Assembly: GCA_036839975.1 (NCBI GenBank)
Contig: DAISVU010000004.1
Location: 1-64,000 of the forward strand
DNA length: 64,000 bases
DNA from: RGIG7111 sp036839975
GTDB lineage: Bacteria; Bacillota; Clostridia; Peptostreptococcales; Anaerovoracaceae
Reading direction: 5' to 3'
This document shows, piece after piece, positions 8,298-17,075 of the stretch (positions are counted from its first letter, which is position 1; each line of letters starts with the position of its first letter). Position numbers and translations under genes: made by a program. The notes under the pieces were generated by a model, which saw only the letters and a list, made by a program, of their open reading frames with translations, ran no database searches and was not told the origin of the DNA.

Positions 8298-9026
8298 ATG
8301 TTTGGATACGGATATGGATATGGTGGATATTACGGTTTTGATTGGACTCTGCTTTTGCTGATACCGACTATGATCTTTGTTTTCATAGCACAAGCGGGTG
8401 TTAAAAACGCGTTTAAAACATATGCGAATGTGAGAAGCAAACGTAATATCACGGGCGAACAGGCTGCGAGGATAATACTTGATGCAAACGGTCTGCATGA
8501 TATACGGATAGAGTATATAAGCGGCACGCTTTCAGATCATTATGATCCTAGGCGGAGGGTCATGCGTCTTTCACAGGATGTTGCGCAGATGCCCTCGGTT
8601 GCGGCTGTAAGTGTAGCTGCCCACGAATCGGGACATGCAATACAGCATGCGAATGGCTATGTGCCGCTGAAGGTAAGAAATGCAATAGCGCCTGCAGTAA
8701 GTATAGTATCACGTCTTTCGTGGCCGATTCTCATAGCCGGTCTGATCGTTATAGCGGCAGGAAAGCTTTCGACAGGCAATATGATATTTGATATCGGCCT
8801 GTTCTGCTTTGTGGGTGTAGTTGTATTCCATGCTGTAACTCTGCCTGTTGAACTTAATGCAAGCAAGAGAGCTATAGCTCAGATGGAAGCGCTGGGAATT
8901 GTGGATCAAGAGGAAAAAAACGGTGCAAAAAAAGTGCTCAGAGCTGCGGCGATGACTTATGTGGCGTCGCTTGCGACAGCGCTTGCCAGCATGATAAGGA
9001 TATTGCTTCTAAGAGGGAGGAACTGA
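8298..9026 (+). CDS. YugP-type membrane zinc metallopeptidase
   Basis: Membrane-anchored neutral zinc metallopeptidase family (YugP-like); the physiological substrate is unknown. Counting from the ATG at 8298 there are 242 residues. A Gly/Tyr-rich head (residues 2-13) precedes a transmembrane segment at about 16-34. The zinc motif HESGH is at 109-113, followed by two or three hydrophobic segments between about 130 and 230. A TTG nine bases upstream is also open, but AGGAGG lies at ideal distance from the ATG. It stands between fmt and rsmB, where Clostridia commonly carry it. Confidence 0.88.
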   Translation: MFGYGYGYGGYYGFDWTLLLLIPTMIFVFIAQAGVKNAFKTYANVRSKRNITGEQAARIILDANGLHDIRIEYISGTLSDHYDPRRRVMRLSQDVAQMPSVAAVSVAAHESGHAIQHANGYVPLKVRNAIAPAVSIVSRLSWPILIAGLIVIAAGKLSTGNMIFDIGLFCFVGVVVFHAVTLPVELNASKRAIAQMEALGIVDQEEKNGAKKVLRAAAMTYVASLATALASMIRILLLRGRN

Positions 9027-9028
9027 TA

Positions 9029-10321
9029 ATGGATGCAAACAGAAACACAGTTTATAAGGTGCTGCTCGATGTTGAATCCAAAAAAGCTTATTCAAATATC
9101 GCGCTCAATCATCAGATTGCAATAAACAAGCCTAAGTCGCCGGCATTCGTGAGGGAGCTTGTTTACGGTGTGCTCGAAAATAAACTTCTTTTGGACCATT
9201 ATATAGAGCAGCTGGTGCCGCATGGCACCGGAAGGATAAAAAACAGCGAGCTTACGGTACTTAGAATGGGACTCTATCAGCTTACGTACATGCAAAGTGT
9301 ACCGGAATATGCGGCTGTCAATGAAAGTGTAAATCTTGCAAAGAAATACTGCAGAGGGAAGGCTGCGTTTGTTAACGGGGTGCTTAGATCGTATATAAGA
9401 AAAAAGTATGACCTTACATTGCCCGACCGGCTGGAGGACGAGGTGAGGTATCTTTCTATCAGATATTCTTATGAACCGTGGATAGTTAAACTTTGGCTAA
9501 GCCAGTTTGATGTGGATTTCGCAGAGGAGCTTATGGCAGCCGGGAACAAAACACCGGATGTCGCAATCAGACTCAATTGGCTTAAGGTTATAAAGGAAGA
9601 CGTGATTAGAAAACTCGAAAACAGAGGTTTTGAAGTCAGGGAGGGAAAGCTCTGTGCGAACACGCTTTATGTAAAGGGAGGCGACCTTATAAATACTCCT
9701 CTTTATAAGCACGGCCTTTTTTCAATTCAGGATGAAAGCTCTCTTTATGCTACTGTCATGCTGGCCCCCCAGAAGGGTGAGTACATAGTCGATACATGTG
9801 CGGCGCCTGGAGGCAAGACGCTGGCGATAGCGGAAAGGATGAACAATCAGGGGAGAGTGGTCGCAAGCGATATATACAAGAGAAAGCTCGATATCATAAA
9901 TCGGGAAGCGGAAAGACTAGGCATAAAAAACATAAAAACCTATTCGTGGGATGCCACGAGAGTGGATGCGGAACTGGTTGGGCGCGCCGACAGAGTTATA
10001 GTGGATGCGCCGTGTTCCGCACTGGGGGTTATAAGGAGAAAGCCTGAGATAAAATACAAGACGCGCTCCACTGAGATACAGATGCTGCCATCAAAGCAGC
10101 TTGCAATACTTTCAGCCGCCTCCAAATATGTAAAGAACGGCGGTGTGCTGTTATACTGTACGTGTACTATCAACAAAAAAGAAAACGAAGATGTAGTAAA
10201 TGAATTCTTGAGGCATTACAGGACATTCAGCAAGGAAGAACAGGTGGAACTCTTCCCTAATGTGCACAACACAGACGGGTTCTTCATATGTAAGATGAAA
10301 AAGTCAGACATGTTATTTTAA
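9029..10321 (+). CDS. rsmB: 16S rRNA (cytosine-967-C5)-methyltransferase RsmB
   Basis: SAM-dependent methylation of C967 of 16S rRNA. An N-terminal NusB-like RNA-binding domain (about residues 1-130) is followed by a Rossmann methyltransferase domain. The SAM motif DTCAAPGGKT, the PC motif with Cys329 (DAPCSALG) and the TCT motif with nucleophile Cys379 are all intact. Length is 430 residues. Translation starts three bases after the preceding stop. In many Clostridia rlmN sits between rsmB and the phosphatase gene; it is absent at this position here. Confidence 0.95.
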   Translation: MDANRNTVYKVLLDVESKKAYSNIALNHQIAINKPKSPAFVRELVYGVLENKLLLDHYIEQLVPHGTGRIKNSELTVLRMGLYQLTYMQSVPEYAAVNESVNLAKKYCRGKAAFVNGVLRSYIRKKYDLTLPDRLEDEVRYLSIRYSYEPWIVKLWLSQFDVDFAEELMAAGNKTPDVAIRLNWLKVIKEDVIRKLENRGFEVREGKLCANTLYVKGGDLINTPLYKHGLFSIQDESSLYATVMLAPQKGEYIVDTCAAPGGKTLAIAERMNNQGRVVASDIYKRKLDIINREAERLGIKNIKTYSWDATRVDAELVGRADRVIVDAPCSALGVIRRKPEIKYKTRSTEIQMLPSKQLAILSAASKYVKNGGVLLYCTCTINKKENEDVVNEFLRHYRTFSKEEQVELFPNVHNTDGFFICKMKKSDMLF

Positions 10322-10352
10322 GTAAGATGCAGAAGGCTTGGGAGATAAAGGA

Positions 10353-11081
10353 ATGATCCAAGTGGGATTCAAGACCAGCACAGGTCTGTTACGAGACAAC
10401 AATGAAGATGCTTTCTTCATAATACCTGGTGAAGATGTATATGTAGTTGCAGATGGAGTAGGCGGCTACAAAGCCGGGGAGCTTGCGAGCCACACGGCTG
10501 TAAAGATGGTTGCGGAGTATATCCGAGATCATGATATCAGCAAGTGTGCTGAATCGGGAGACATACAGGCTTATTTCCAGAAATGCCTGCACCTGGCAAA
10601 CAGAGAGATATATTGTTTAGCTGACAAATACGCGGACAGCAGCGGAATGGCCACGACAGCTGTCATTGCGTATATCAGGGGCAACAAGGGCTATTTTGCA
10701 AATGTCGGAGACAGCAGGGCATATCTTTATCGTTATGATGAGATATATCAGATAACAGAAGATCATACATATGTAAACACACTTGTGAAACAGGGGAAAA
10801 TAAGCAAAGAGGATGCGAAGTTACATGAGCAGCGAAACGTTATAACACGTGCACTTGGCGCAGAAGCGGATATCGTTGCGGATTTTTTCCAGGAAGACCT
10901 TTTAAAGGGCGACAGTATACTTATTTGCACTGATGGTCTGTATGAAGAAGTCTCTGAACTGGATATTAAGGATATCCTGGGCAGCGGGGGCAGTATGCCC
11001 GAGGTATGCAGCAATCTTGTCGGCAAGGCTATAGAATGCGGCGGAAGCGACAATATTACTGTTATATGTTTAAAGATTTGA
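10353..11081 (+). CDS. stp: PP2C-family Ser/Thr phosphatase (Stp/PrpC)
   Basis: Metal-dependent protein phosphatase that opposes the neighbouring PknB kinase. The metal-binding aspartates are visible in RDNNEDAF, VADGVGG, VGDSRAY, CTDGLYEE and GGSDNITV. The ATG at 10353 lies eight bases after GGGAG and gives 242 residues; an in-frame TTG at 10338 is less likely. It is followed eleven bases later by pknB, the usual phosphatase-kinase pair that regulates cell wall growth and division. Confidence 0.95.
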   Translation: MIQVGFKTSTGLLRDNNEDAFFIIPGEDVYVVADGVGGYKAGELASHTAVKMVAEYIRDHDISKCAESGDIQAYFQKCLHLANREIYCLADKYADSSGMATTAVIAYIRGNKGYFANVGDSRAYLYRYDEIYQITEDHTYVNTLVKQGKISKEDAKLHEQRNVITRALGAEADIVADFFQEDLLKGDSILICTDGLYEEVSELDIKDILGSGGSMPEVCSNLVGKAIECGGSDNITVICLKI

Positions 11082-11091
11082 GGAGGGCGCG

Positions 11092-12669
11092 ATGAGCGGT
11101 AAAATATTAGCGGGAAGATATGAGTTATTCGAAAAAATCGGCGAAGGGGGCATGTCTGTAGTTTATAAAGCTCACTGCAGGCTTTTAAACAGAAACGTGG
11201 CCATAAAGGTGCTTAAGCCGGAATATATACAGGATACTAAATTTACTGAAAGTTTCAGAAAAGAGGCTCAGTCGGCAGCCGGTCTTACACACCCAAATAT
11301 AGTTAACATCTATGATGTTGGAAGAGAAGGGAACATCTACTATATTGTAATGGAGCTTATAGAGGGCAGAGGTCTGAACGAGATCATACAGGAAGAAGGC
11401 CCCCTGCCGTATACACGTGCGATAGAGATAACAAAGCAGATAGCTTCAGCTCTTGATTTTGCACATAATAACAATATTATTCACAGGGATGTTAAGCCTC
11501 ACAACATACTCATAACCTCCACAGGTATTGCAAAGATCGCTGATTTCGGCATAGCCAAGGCTATGACATCGACGACTATAATAGAAGGCAACGATACCGA
11601 GGGAGTGATGGGATCGGTCCACTATTTTTCGCCTGAGCAGGCGAGAGGAGGGTATGTGGACGAAAGATCCGACATATATTCTCTAGGGATAGTTCTCTAC
11701 GAGATGCTTACAGGAAGGGTTCCGTTTGATGCGGACAATCCTGTATCTGTAGCACTGATGCATATAAATGACGATATAGTGCCGCCGTCGGAATATAAGC
11801 CTGATATCCCTCCGGGACTTGAACAGGTTGTAATGAAATCGACAGACAAGCTGCAGGAAAACAGATACGCCTCTGCGGCAGAGATGATAGAAGCCCTGGA
11901 AAATGTTGAAAATATAACAAATATTGTAGGAAGCGGCGCGACTGCGACCGCACCTGCGGCGAACATGTATTCTGAACCTGAAAATGATTATTATGAAGAC
12001 GGCAGTAATAGCAGGAAGAAAAATAAAAAAAAGAACAGCAGGAAGAAACTGATTGCAATAGTTGCGCTTGTCGCAATAACGGCGCTTGCTGCTGTCGGAT
12101 ATGCGACCGGGCTTTTTAGCGGAAGCGCTACAGCGCCTGATCTAAAGGGTTTGACATATGAACAGGCGCAGACAAAGGCGGAAGATGCGGGATATAATAT
12201 TGAAAAGGGCGAGGACGTATATGATAATGACGTTGAGAAAGGCAAAGTGGCCTCACAGGATCCCGAGGCCGGTGCTGAAGCCAAAGAAGGATCTGTTATA
12301 ACAGTAAATATAAGTAAGGGTCCGGGTGAAGCCACGGTGCCGAGCGTAATCGGCATGACCAAAGCTGAAGCCAAGGCCAAGTTTCAGGCATCGGGATTTG
12401 AACTCGGATATTCGGAGTTTGTTGCAAGTGATAAACCAAAGGGCGAGATAGTGGAGCAGGATCCCGGAGCAGGAGAGACGGCAAAAGGCGGTACCGAGGT
12501 AAATGTCAAGATAAGCGACGGTTCTGGTGAAGGCGAAGTAAAGATGCCTTCGCTTGTCGGAAAGACTCTGGAATCTGCAGTAAGCGCCTTAGAAAATCTA
12601 AAGCTCAACAAGGGAACTGTTACATATGATTACAGCAATGACTACAGCAAGGGGCAGGTAATGTGGTAG
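11092..12669 (+). CDS. pknB: PASTA Ser/Thr kinase PknB, ended early by in-frame TAG
   Basis: Membrane receptor kinase sensing peptidoglycan fragments. The kinase domain spans residues 1 to about 270 (GEGGMS glycine loop, Lys39 of VAIK, His131-Arg-Asp133 and Asp151 of DFG all present). A basic juxtamembrane stretch, one transmembrane helix at about 318-342 and PASTA repeats from about 348 follow. Two PASTA repeats are complete. The third is cut by TAG at 12667-12669 after residue 525. Aligned with repeats one (KGKVASQDPEAG) and two (KGEIVEQDPGAG), the stop falls exactly on the conserved Gln. The frame stays open with normal PknB homology for 115 more codons. Without the stop the protein would have 641 residues. 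A CAG-to-TAG change is the simplest explanation. Confidence 0.93.
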   Translation: MSGKILAGRYELFEKIGEGGMSVVYKAHCRLLNRNVAIKVLKPEYIQDTKFTESFRKEAQSAAGLTHPNIVNIYDVGREGNIYYIVMELIEGRGLNEIIQEEGPLPYTRAIEITKQIASALDFAHNNNIIHRDVKPHNILITSTGIAKIADFGIAKAMTSTTIIEGNDTEGVMGSVHYFSPEQARGGYVDERSDIYSLGIVLYEMLTGRVPFDADNPVSVALMHINDDIVPPSEYKPDIPPGLEQVVMKSTDKLQENRYASAAEMIEALENVENITNIVGSGATATAPAANMYSEPENDYYEDGSNSRKKNKKKNSRKKLIAIVALVAITALAAVGYATGLFSGSATAPDLKGLTYEQAQTKAEDAGYNIEKGEDVYDNDVEKGKVASQDPEAGAEAKEGSVITVNISKGPGEATVPSVIGMTKAEAKAKFQASGFELGYSEFVASDKPKGEIVEQDPGAGETAKGGTEVNVKISDGSGEGEVKMPSLVGKTLESAVSALENLKLNKGTVTYDYSNDYSKGQVMW

Positions 12670-13017
12670 CAGTATGAGACGGGCACAAGCCTTAAGAAGG
12701 GTAATTCCGTAAACCTAAAGGTAAGCAAAGGCAAGAAGAATGCATCCGGAGAGGTAGATCTTTATATTGACTACAGCGCTGCGGAAAATGAAGTTTTCTA
12801 TCTGACAGTCACCGTAACAGATGTGAACGGCACGAGGAATACAATCAGCAGTAAACAGCGAGCCAAGAGTGATGGAGGTGAGACAGTGACTGTAAAGGGA
12901 ACCGGAAAGGGGACTGTAATAGTCATATTCGATACTGAAGAGATCATGCGCAAGAGCATAAATTTCGGAACGGGTACAGTCAGTTTAAATTTCAATAAAA
13001 GGGCTTTATTCGGATGA
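12670..13017 (+). pseudogene. pknB: in-frame C-terminal remainder of pknB after the TAG
   Basis: Read in the pknB frame, this segment completes PASTA repeat three (ETGTSLKKGNSVNLKVSKG) and adds the beta-rich C-terminal domain found after the PASTA repeats of clostridial PknB (YIDYSAAENEVFYLTV, KSDGGETVTVKGTG). There are no further stops until TGA at 13015-13017, which overlaps the rsgA ATG in the normal ATGA arrangement. The preserved homology means the TAG is either recent, suppressed or an error. No ribosome site suggests independent translation. Confidence 0.85.
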
Positions 13018-13112
13018 CCGGTACTATAATAAAGAGCCTATCGGGATTTTACTATGTGGATAACGGACAGACAGTGTATCAGTGTCGCGCAAGAGGCCTG
13101 TTAAAAAAAAAA
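13014..13112 (+). pseudogene. rsgA: 5' part of rsgA, out of frame with the rest
   Basis: The ATG at 13014 (overlapping the pknB-frame TGA) opens a 33-codon stretch, MTGTIIKSLSGFYYV then YQCRARGLLKKK, which is the canonical N-terminus of the RsgA OB fold. The frame then runs through ten A residues at 13103-13112 and continues out of phase with the downstream GTPase. Removing one A would join it to the main reading frame and give about 288 residues, the normal RsgA length. Confidence 0.85.
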
Positions 13113-13119
13113 GAATATT

Positions 13120-13881
13120 ATGCCTACTGTCGGAGATTATGTGGAGATAAAGATACTTGACGATAAGGAAGCTGTTATAGAAAAGATCGGCGAGCGAAAG
13201 AATATATTTATCCGCCCTCCGGTGTCCAATATAGACTTGCTGATAATCATGACGGCGATAAAAGACCCGGTACCGAATGTTTATGTAATAGACAGGATGC
13301 TGGCTGCCGCAGAGCAGGCCGGCACAGAAGCTGTAATATGTGTTAACAAAATGGATATTGCGGATAAAGATACCGCAGATAAGCTTAAAGAGATATACAC
13401 CGATATATATCCAATAGTTTGGACGAGCTGTGAAAGCGGAACTGGCGTGGACAGATTAAAGCAGATCATTCGAGGAAAACGTGCTGCCCTTACGGGTCCT
13501 TCGGGTGCAGGAAAATCTGCAATGTTGAACTGCCTGAAGCCCGATGCCGGTGCGCGGACAGGCAGTGTAAGCGGAAAGACGCAACGCGGCAGGCATACAA
13601 CAAGGCATGTCGAGATGTTTGAGGTGATGCCTGATACATTTGTTTATGATACGCCGGGATTTACATCATTTGAAGTTATAGCGATGAAAGATGAAAAGCC
13701 GGATATGTTGTATCCTGAAATGAAAATATTTGCAGGTGAATGCAAATATGACGATTGCAGACATATCAATGAACCGGGCTGCAGAATAAAGCAGGCGGTT
13801 TCGGACGGCGACATACATAAGGCAAGGTACACATCATATGTCAAGTGGTTTGAGGAGATAGCGGATCAGAGGAAGTACTGA
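13120..13881 (+). CDS. rsgA: ribosome small-subunit GTPase RsgA (main frame, N-terminus frameshifted)
   Basis: Circularly permuted GTPase that helps mature the 30S subunit. Counted from the Met at 13120, the frame begins in the OB fold (PTVGDYVEI), then shows G4 NKMD at 76-79, G1 GPSGAGKS at 126-133, G3 DTPG at 177-180, and the zinc motif with Cys208, Cys213, His215 and Cys221. As written (253 residues) it lacks the first OB strands, and the Met at 13120 has no ribosome site, so initiation there is doubtful. The missing start is at 13014, one base out of phase across the A10 run. It is followed by rpe, as in other Clostridia. Confidence 0.9.
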   Translation: MPTVGDYVEIKILDDKEAVIEKIGERKNIFIRPPVSNIDLLIIMTAIKDPVPNVYVIDRMLAAAEQAGTEAVICVNKMDIADKDTADKLKEIYTDIYPIVWTSCESGTGVDRLKQIIRGKRAALTGPSGAGKSAMLNCLKPDAGARTGSVSGKTQRGRHTTRHVEMFEVMPDTFVYDTPGFTSFEVIAMKDEKPDMLYPEMKIFAGECKYDDCRHINEPGCRIKQAVSDGDIHKARYTSYVKWFEEIADQRKY

Positions 13882-13899
13882 TCCCGGAAAGGAATATTT

Positions 13900-14553
13900 A
13901 TGGCAAAGCTTGCACCGTCAATATTATCGGCTGATTTTTCAAAACTTGCAGAAGAGTTGTACGCAGTGGAAAAGGCAGGCGCCGATTATGTGCACATAGA
14001 CGTCATGGACGGACATTTTGTTCCGAACATAAGCTTCGGCGCACAGGTCATGAAGTGTCTTGAAGGCAAAATAAAAATGCCTTTTGATGTACACCTTATG
14101 ATAGAAGATCCCGGTAAATACATAAAGGATTTTGTTACAGATGATACGGAGTATATAACAGTGCATCAGGAAGCCTGTGCACATCTTGACAGAATGATAG
14201 AGTATATCAGATCGTTTGGAATTAAAGCCGGGGTCTCAATAAATCCCGCAACACCTGTAGAGACACTGGAGTGTATACTTGGAAAGGTGGATCTCGTGCT
14301 GGTAATGTCGGTTAATCCCGGATTCGGAGGGCAGACATTTATTCCTTATGTGTATGAAAAAATCAAAAAACTGGACGGGATCAGAAAAGCCCGCAATCTC
14401 AGCTTTGAGATAGAAGTAGATGGAGGGGCTGACCTTACAAATGTGAAAAAACTAGCTGTGTGCGGCACGGATATTGTAGTGGCAGGCTCGGCGATTTTCA
14501 ACTCGGAGGATATAGAAAAAACGGCTGCGGCGATTATCGGAGAGCTTGCATAG
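13900..14553 (+). CDS. rpe: ribulose-phosphate 3-epimerase
   Basis: Interconverts ribulose 5-phosphate and xylulose 5-phosphate in the pentose phosphate pathway. TIM-barrel protein of 217 residues with LAPSILSADF at the start, metal ligands in HIDVMDG and DVHLM, and the EVDGG motif near residue 172. The ATG follows AAAGG. It belongs to the stp-pknB-rsgA-rpe operon and supplies the same pathway as the split transketolase further along the window. A thiamine pyrophosphokinase gene, often next, is not present. Confidence 0.96.
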   Translation: MAKLAPSILSADFSKLAEELYAVEKAGADYVHIDVMDGHFVPNISFGAQVMKCLEGKIKMPFDVHLMIEDPGKYIKDFVTDDTEYITVHQEACAHLDRMIEYIRSFGIKAGVSINPATPVETLECILGKVDLVLVMSVNPGFGGQTFIPYVYEKIKKLDGIRKARNLSFEIEVDGGADLTNVKKLAVCGTDIVVAGSAIFNSEDIEKTAAAIIGELA

Positions 14554-14652
14554 GAAGAAGCTGCGCAACCTGATATGATATATTACAGTGATGCCGCAAG
14601 GTGATGCAGAGAGAGGAAAAAGGAAAGGAAAGGCAAAGGCAAAGGATTTGAT

Positions 14653-15852
14653 ATGAGTACTGAAGCTAACGCAGATGCGAAAACAAAGAAAAGAAGAAAA
14701 ATAAAGATCATAATTATTATAGCTCTGATAGCAGTGATAGGTGCAACAGCATATGTTAGTGCCAAGATGATGATAGTGCAGACCAAAAAAACTTTTGAAG
14801 AGAAGCTGAAGGCGTTTGATTATGTTTCGCTTAAAGGCAAGGATCTTAGCATAGATCCGAAGGTCAAAAAAGATCTTAAAAATTACAGAAACATACTTCT
14901 GATAGGGATAGATGCCAGAAAAGGGGAAGATAACGACAAGACAAGATCGGATGCGATCGTGATAATGACTATAAATAAAAATACAAATAAATTTGAACTT
15001 ACATCCGTTCTCAGAGACACCTATCTTGATATTGAAGAGGAAGGATATCACACGTTTGACAAGATCAATCATGCGCATGCGTATGGAGGCCCGGTTAATC
15101 TGATACGAGCGCTCAACAGAAATATGGATCTGAACATTGACAGCTTTATAAGGGTAAACTGGCAGACTGTAGCAGATATTTCTGATGCTTTCGGCGGAGT
15201 TACAATGAACATAAAGGATTATGAGATCGATGAGATGAACAGGTATATAGCTGATACGAACAGGAGTCTTAATGGAAGCAAGAGACGGATCAAAAAAGCC
15301 GGCAGGCAGAAACTGAACGGGGTGCAGACGGTAACATACTGCAGAATAAGGCATGTCGGAAACGGTGATATGGAGCGTGCACAGCGTATGAGACGGGTTG
15401 CAAGAGCTCTAATGAAAAAGGCAACGGCAAAAAGTCTTAAGGAACTTTTTACAATAGCTGACAGGATATTGCCGCAGATAAAGACAAGCATAAGTCCAAA
15501 GGATATGATGAGCCTTCTAATAGGTTATAATAAGCTTGAGCTTGCGGAAAGCAATAACTGGCCCGACAAAATAGTTGGACTGCAGCTTCCGGACGGCTCC
15601 GGCATGAATATATGGTATGATATCCCTGTTACAATAAAAAGCAGTGTGCAGCATCTCCACAAGGATCTTTTCGGGCAGAAGAAATACATACCTACAAAAA
15701 GAGTTTTGAATATCGCTCAGCAGGTAATAAATAAGACCGGCTTGACAGACTACTCAAACCTCGAAAGCACAAACAAAAGTGATGACGATACGGATAAAGT
15801 TAAAAAGAAGACTGACTCTGACAACGCAAAGAAAAATAAGCGCAGTGATTGA
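14653..15852 (+). CDS. LytR-CpsA-Psr family protein (first of three)
   Basis: LCP proteins transfer undecaprenyl-linked anionic polymers such as teichoic acids or capsule onto peptidoglycan outside the cell. A basic cytoplasmic tail (residues 1-18) and one transmembrane helix (about 19-40) precede the LCP domain (about 75-225). The LCP domain contains the family landmarks LLIGID, TRSDAIVIM and SVLRDTYLD with phosphate-binding arginines. The C-terminal 30 residues are charged and Lys/Asp-rich. Length is 399. The start is preceded by a repetitive AGGAAA/AGGCAA purine run at about 14610-14645 offering several ribosome-site registers. A second LCP gene follows directly. Confidence 0.92.
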   Translation: MSTEANADAKTKKRRKIKIIIIIALIAVIGATAYVSAKMMIVQTKKTFEEKLKAFDYVSLKGKDLSIDPKVKKDLKNYRNILLIGIDARKGEDNDKTRSDAIVIMTINKNTNKFELTSVLRDTYLDIEEEGYHTFDKINHAHAYGGPVNLIRALNRNMDLNIDSFIRVNWQTVADISDAFGGVTMNIKDYEIDEMNRYIADTNRSLNGSKRRIKKAGRQKLNGVQTVTYCRIRHVGNGDMERAQRMRRVARALMKKATAKSLKELFTIADRILPQIKTSISPKDMMSLLIGYNKLELAESNNWPDKIVGLQLPDGSGMNIWYDIPVTIKSSVQHLHKDLFGQKKYIPTKRVLNIAQQVINKTGLTDYSNLESTNKSDDDTDKVKKKTDSDNAKKNKRSD

Positions 15853-15941
15853 CAGCTAAGTGACGGACGCTTATGAGATGCCGATACGGGTTGAATTTAG
15901 CCGGGCATGCCGCATGAGAGTTAATATGAGGGATCACGGGA

Positions 15942-17015
15942 ATGGCTGAAAAGAAAAAAACATCAGAAAAAAAAGCGAGGAAAAGAAGCAACCGGGCAAA
16001 GATGTTCCTGGTGCTTACAGTACTCATTGTCACTTTGGTCACGACTGCCTTTGCCATTGCTTATACAAAGAATTTCGTGGGCGGTAAGCTTGCAAAAGTA
16101 AATCGGCTGGATGTAGACAGGAGCAGCCTCAATATCTGTCCGAAGGCAAAAAAGGAGTTGTCTGATTATGATAATATCCTTATGCTGGGTATAGATACAC
16201 GCGATATTGAAAACAATGAAGGCAGCAGAAGCGATGCGATCATGATTGTAAGCATAAATAAAATCAGCGGCGCTATAAAGATAGCATCAGTTTATAGAGA
16301 CGTTTATCTTTATATTCCTGTAGAGGAGCGGTTTGATAAAGCCACGCACGCTCATGCTTACGGCGGCGCACAGGAGACTATGCGTATGCTTAACATCAAT
16401 CTTGACCTCAATATCGAAAAGGTCATAGTGGTAAACTGGGGGTCAGTGGCAAAGGTTGTTGACGCCATGGGCGGCCTTTCAGTCGATGTGAAGAAAAACG
16501 AAATTGATGAGATGAACAGATACATAAATGACACAGGAAGGACAGTAGGCGGGAAGACCGATATGATAGAAAATCCGGGCTACCGGAAGCTTGACGGCAT
16601 ACAGGCAGTCACATATGCCCGGATCAGAAAAGGCGAAAGCGGCGGTGATACAGCGAGGGCAAAGAGGATGCGAAAGCTTTTAAATGCCGCAGTGAAAAAA
16701 CTCAAGGGGATGAGTTTCAGAGAACTTGATCAGTGGTCGGATGAGGCCATGCCGGCGATAAAGACAGATATAGACAGTAAAGAAATATTATCGCTGCTTC
16801 TGAAAGTGACGAGGTATGATATACAAAATAGCATTGGTTGGCCTAACAAGCATGACGGCTGGATAATGGAAGGCGTTTGGTACGATTTTCCCATGACGCT
16901 TGAGCGCAATGTGATGATTTTTCATAAGAAAATGTTCGGGCGGGAATCGTATAGGCCGTCAGGAATGGTAAAAAAATACAGCAAGCAGATAGAAGAAAAG
17001 ATTAAGGGAAGATAA
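15942..17015 (+). CDS. LytR-CpsA-Psr family protein (second of three)
   Basis: Same architecture as the preceding gene: a Lys/Arg-rich start, a transmembrane helix at about 25-47, then an LCP domain with MLGIDTR, SRSDAIMIV and SVYRDVYLYI. Length is 357 residues. The two proteins share the order of motifs and the DEMNRYI segment, so they look like tandem duplicates that have diverged. Placement before ddl puts both in a cell-wall neighbourhood. The acceptor and donor polymers cannot be read from sequence. Confidence 0.92.
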   Translation: MAEKKKTSEKKARKRSNRAKMFLVLTVLIVTLVTTAFAIAYTKNFVGGKLAKVNRLDVDRSSLNICPKAKKELSDYDNILMLGIDTRDIENNEGSRSDAIMIVSINKISGAIKIASVYRDVYLYIPVEERFDKATHAHAYGGAQETMRMLNINLDLNIEKVIVVNWGSVAKVVDAMGGLSVDVKKNEIDEMNRYINDTGRTVGGKTDMIENPGYRKLDGIQAVTYARIRKGESGGDTARAKRMRKLLNAAVKKLKGMSFRELDQWSDEAMPAIKTDIDSKEILSLLLKVTRYDIQNSIGWPNKHDGWIMEGVWYDFPMTLERNVMIFHKKMFGRESYRPSGMVKKYSKQIEEKIKGR

Positions 17016-17075
17016 ATAATATATTATAATAAAATCACAAAATCAATATCAAAAAGCATTAGACGGGGAGAACGC

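Noticed and set aside
12660..12670. Genome-wide recoding of TAG as glutamine or pyrrolysine to explain pknB
   Set aside because: Several clearly complete genes here (rpe, thrS, clpX, engB, the CoA-transferase A subunit) end at TAG at the normal C-terminus, so TAG is a working stop.
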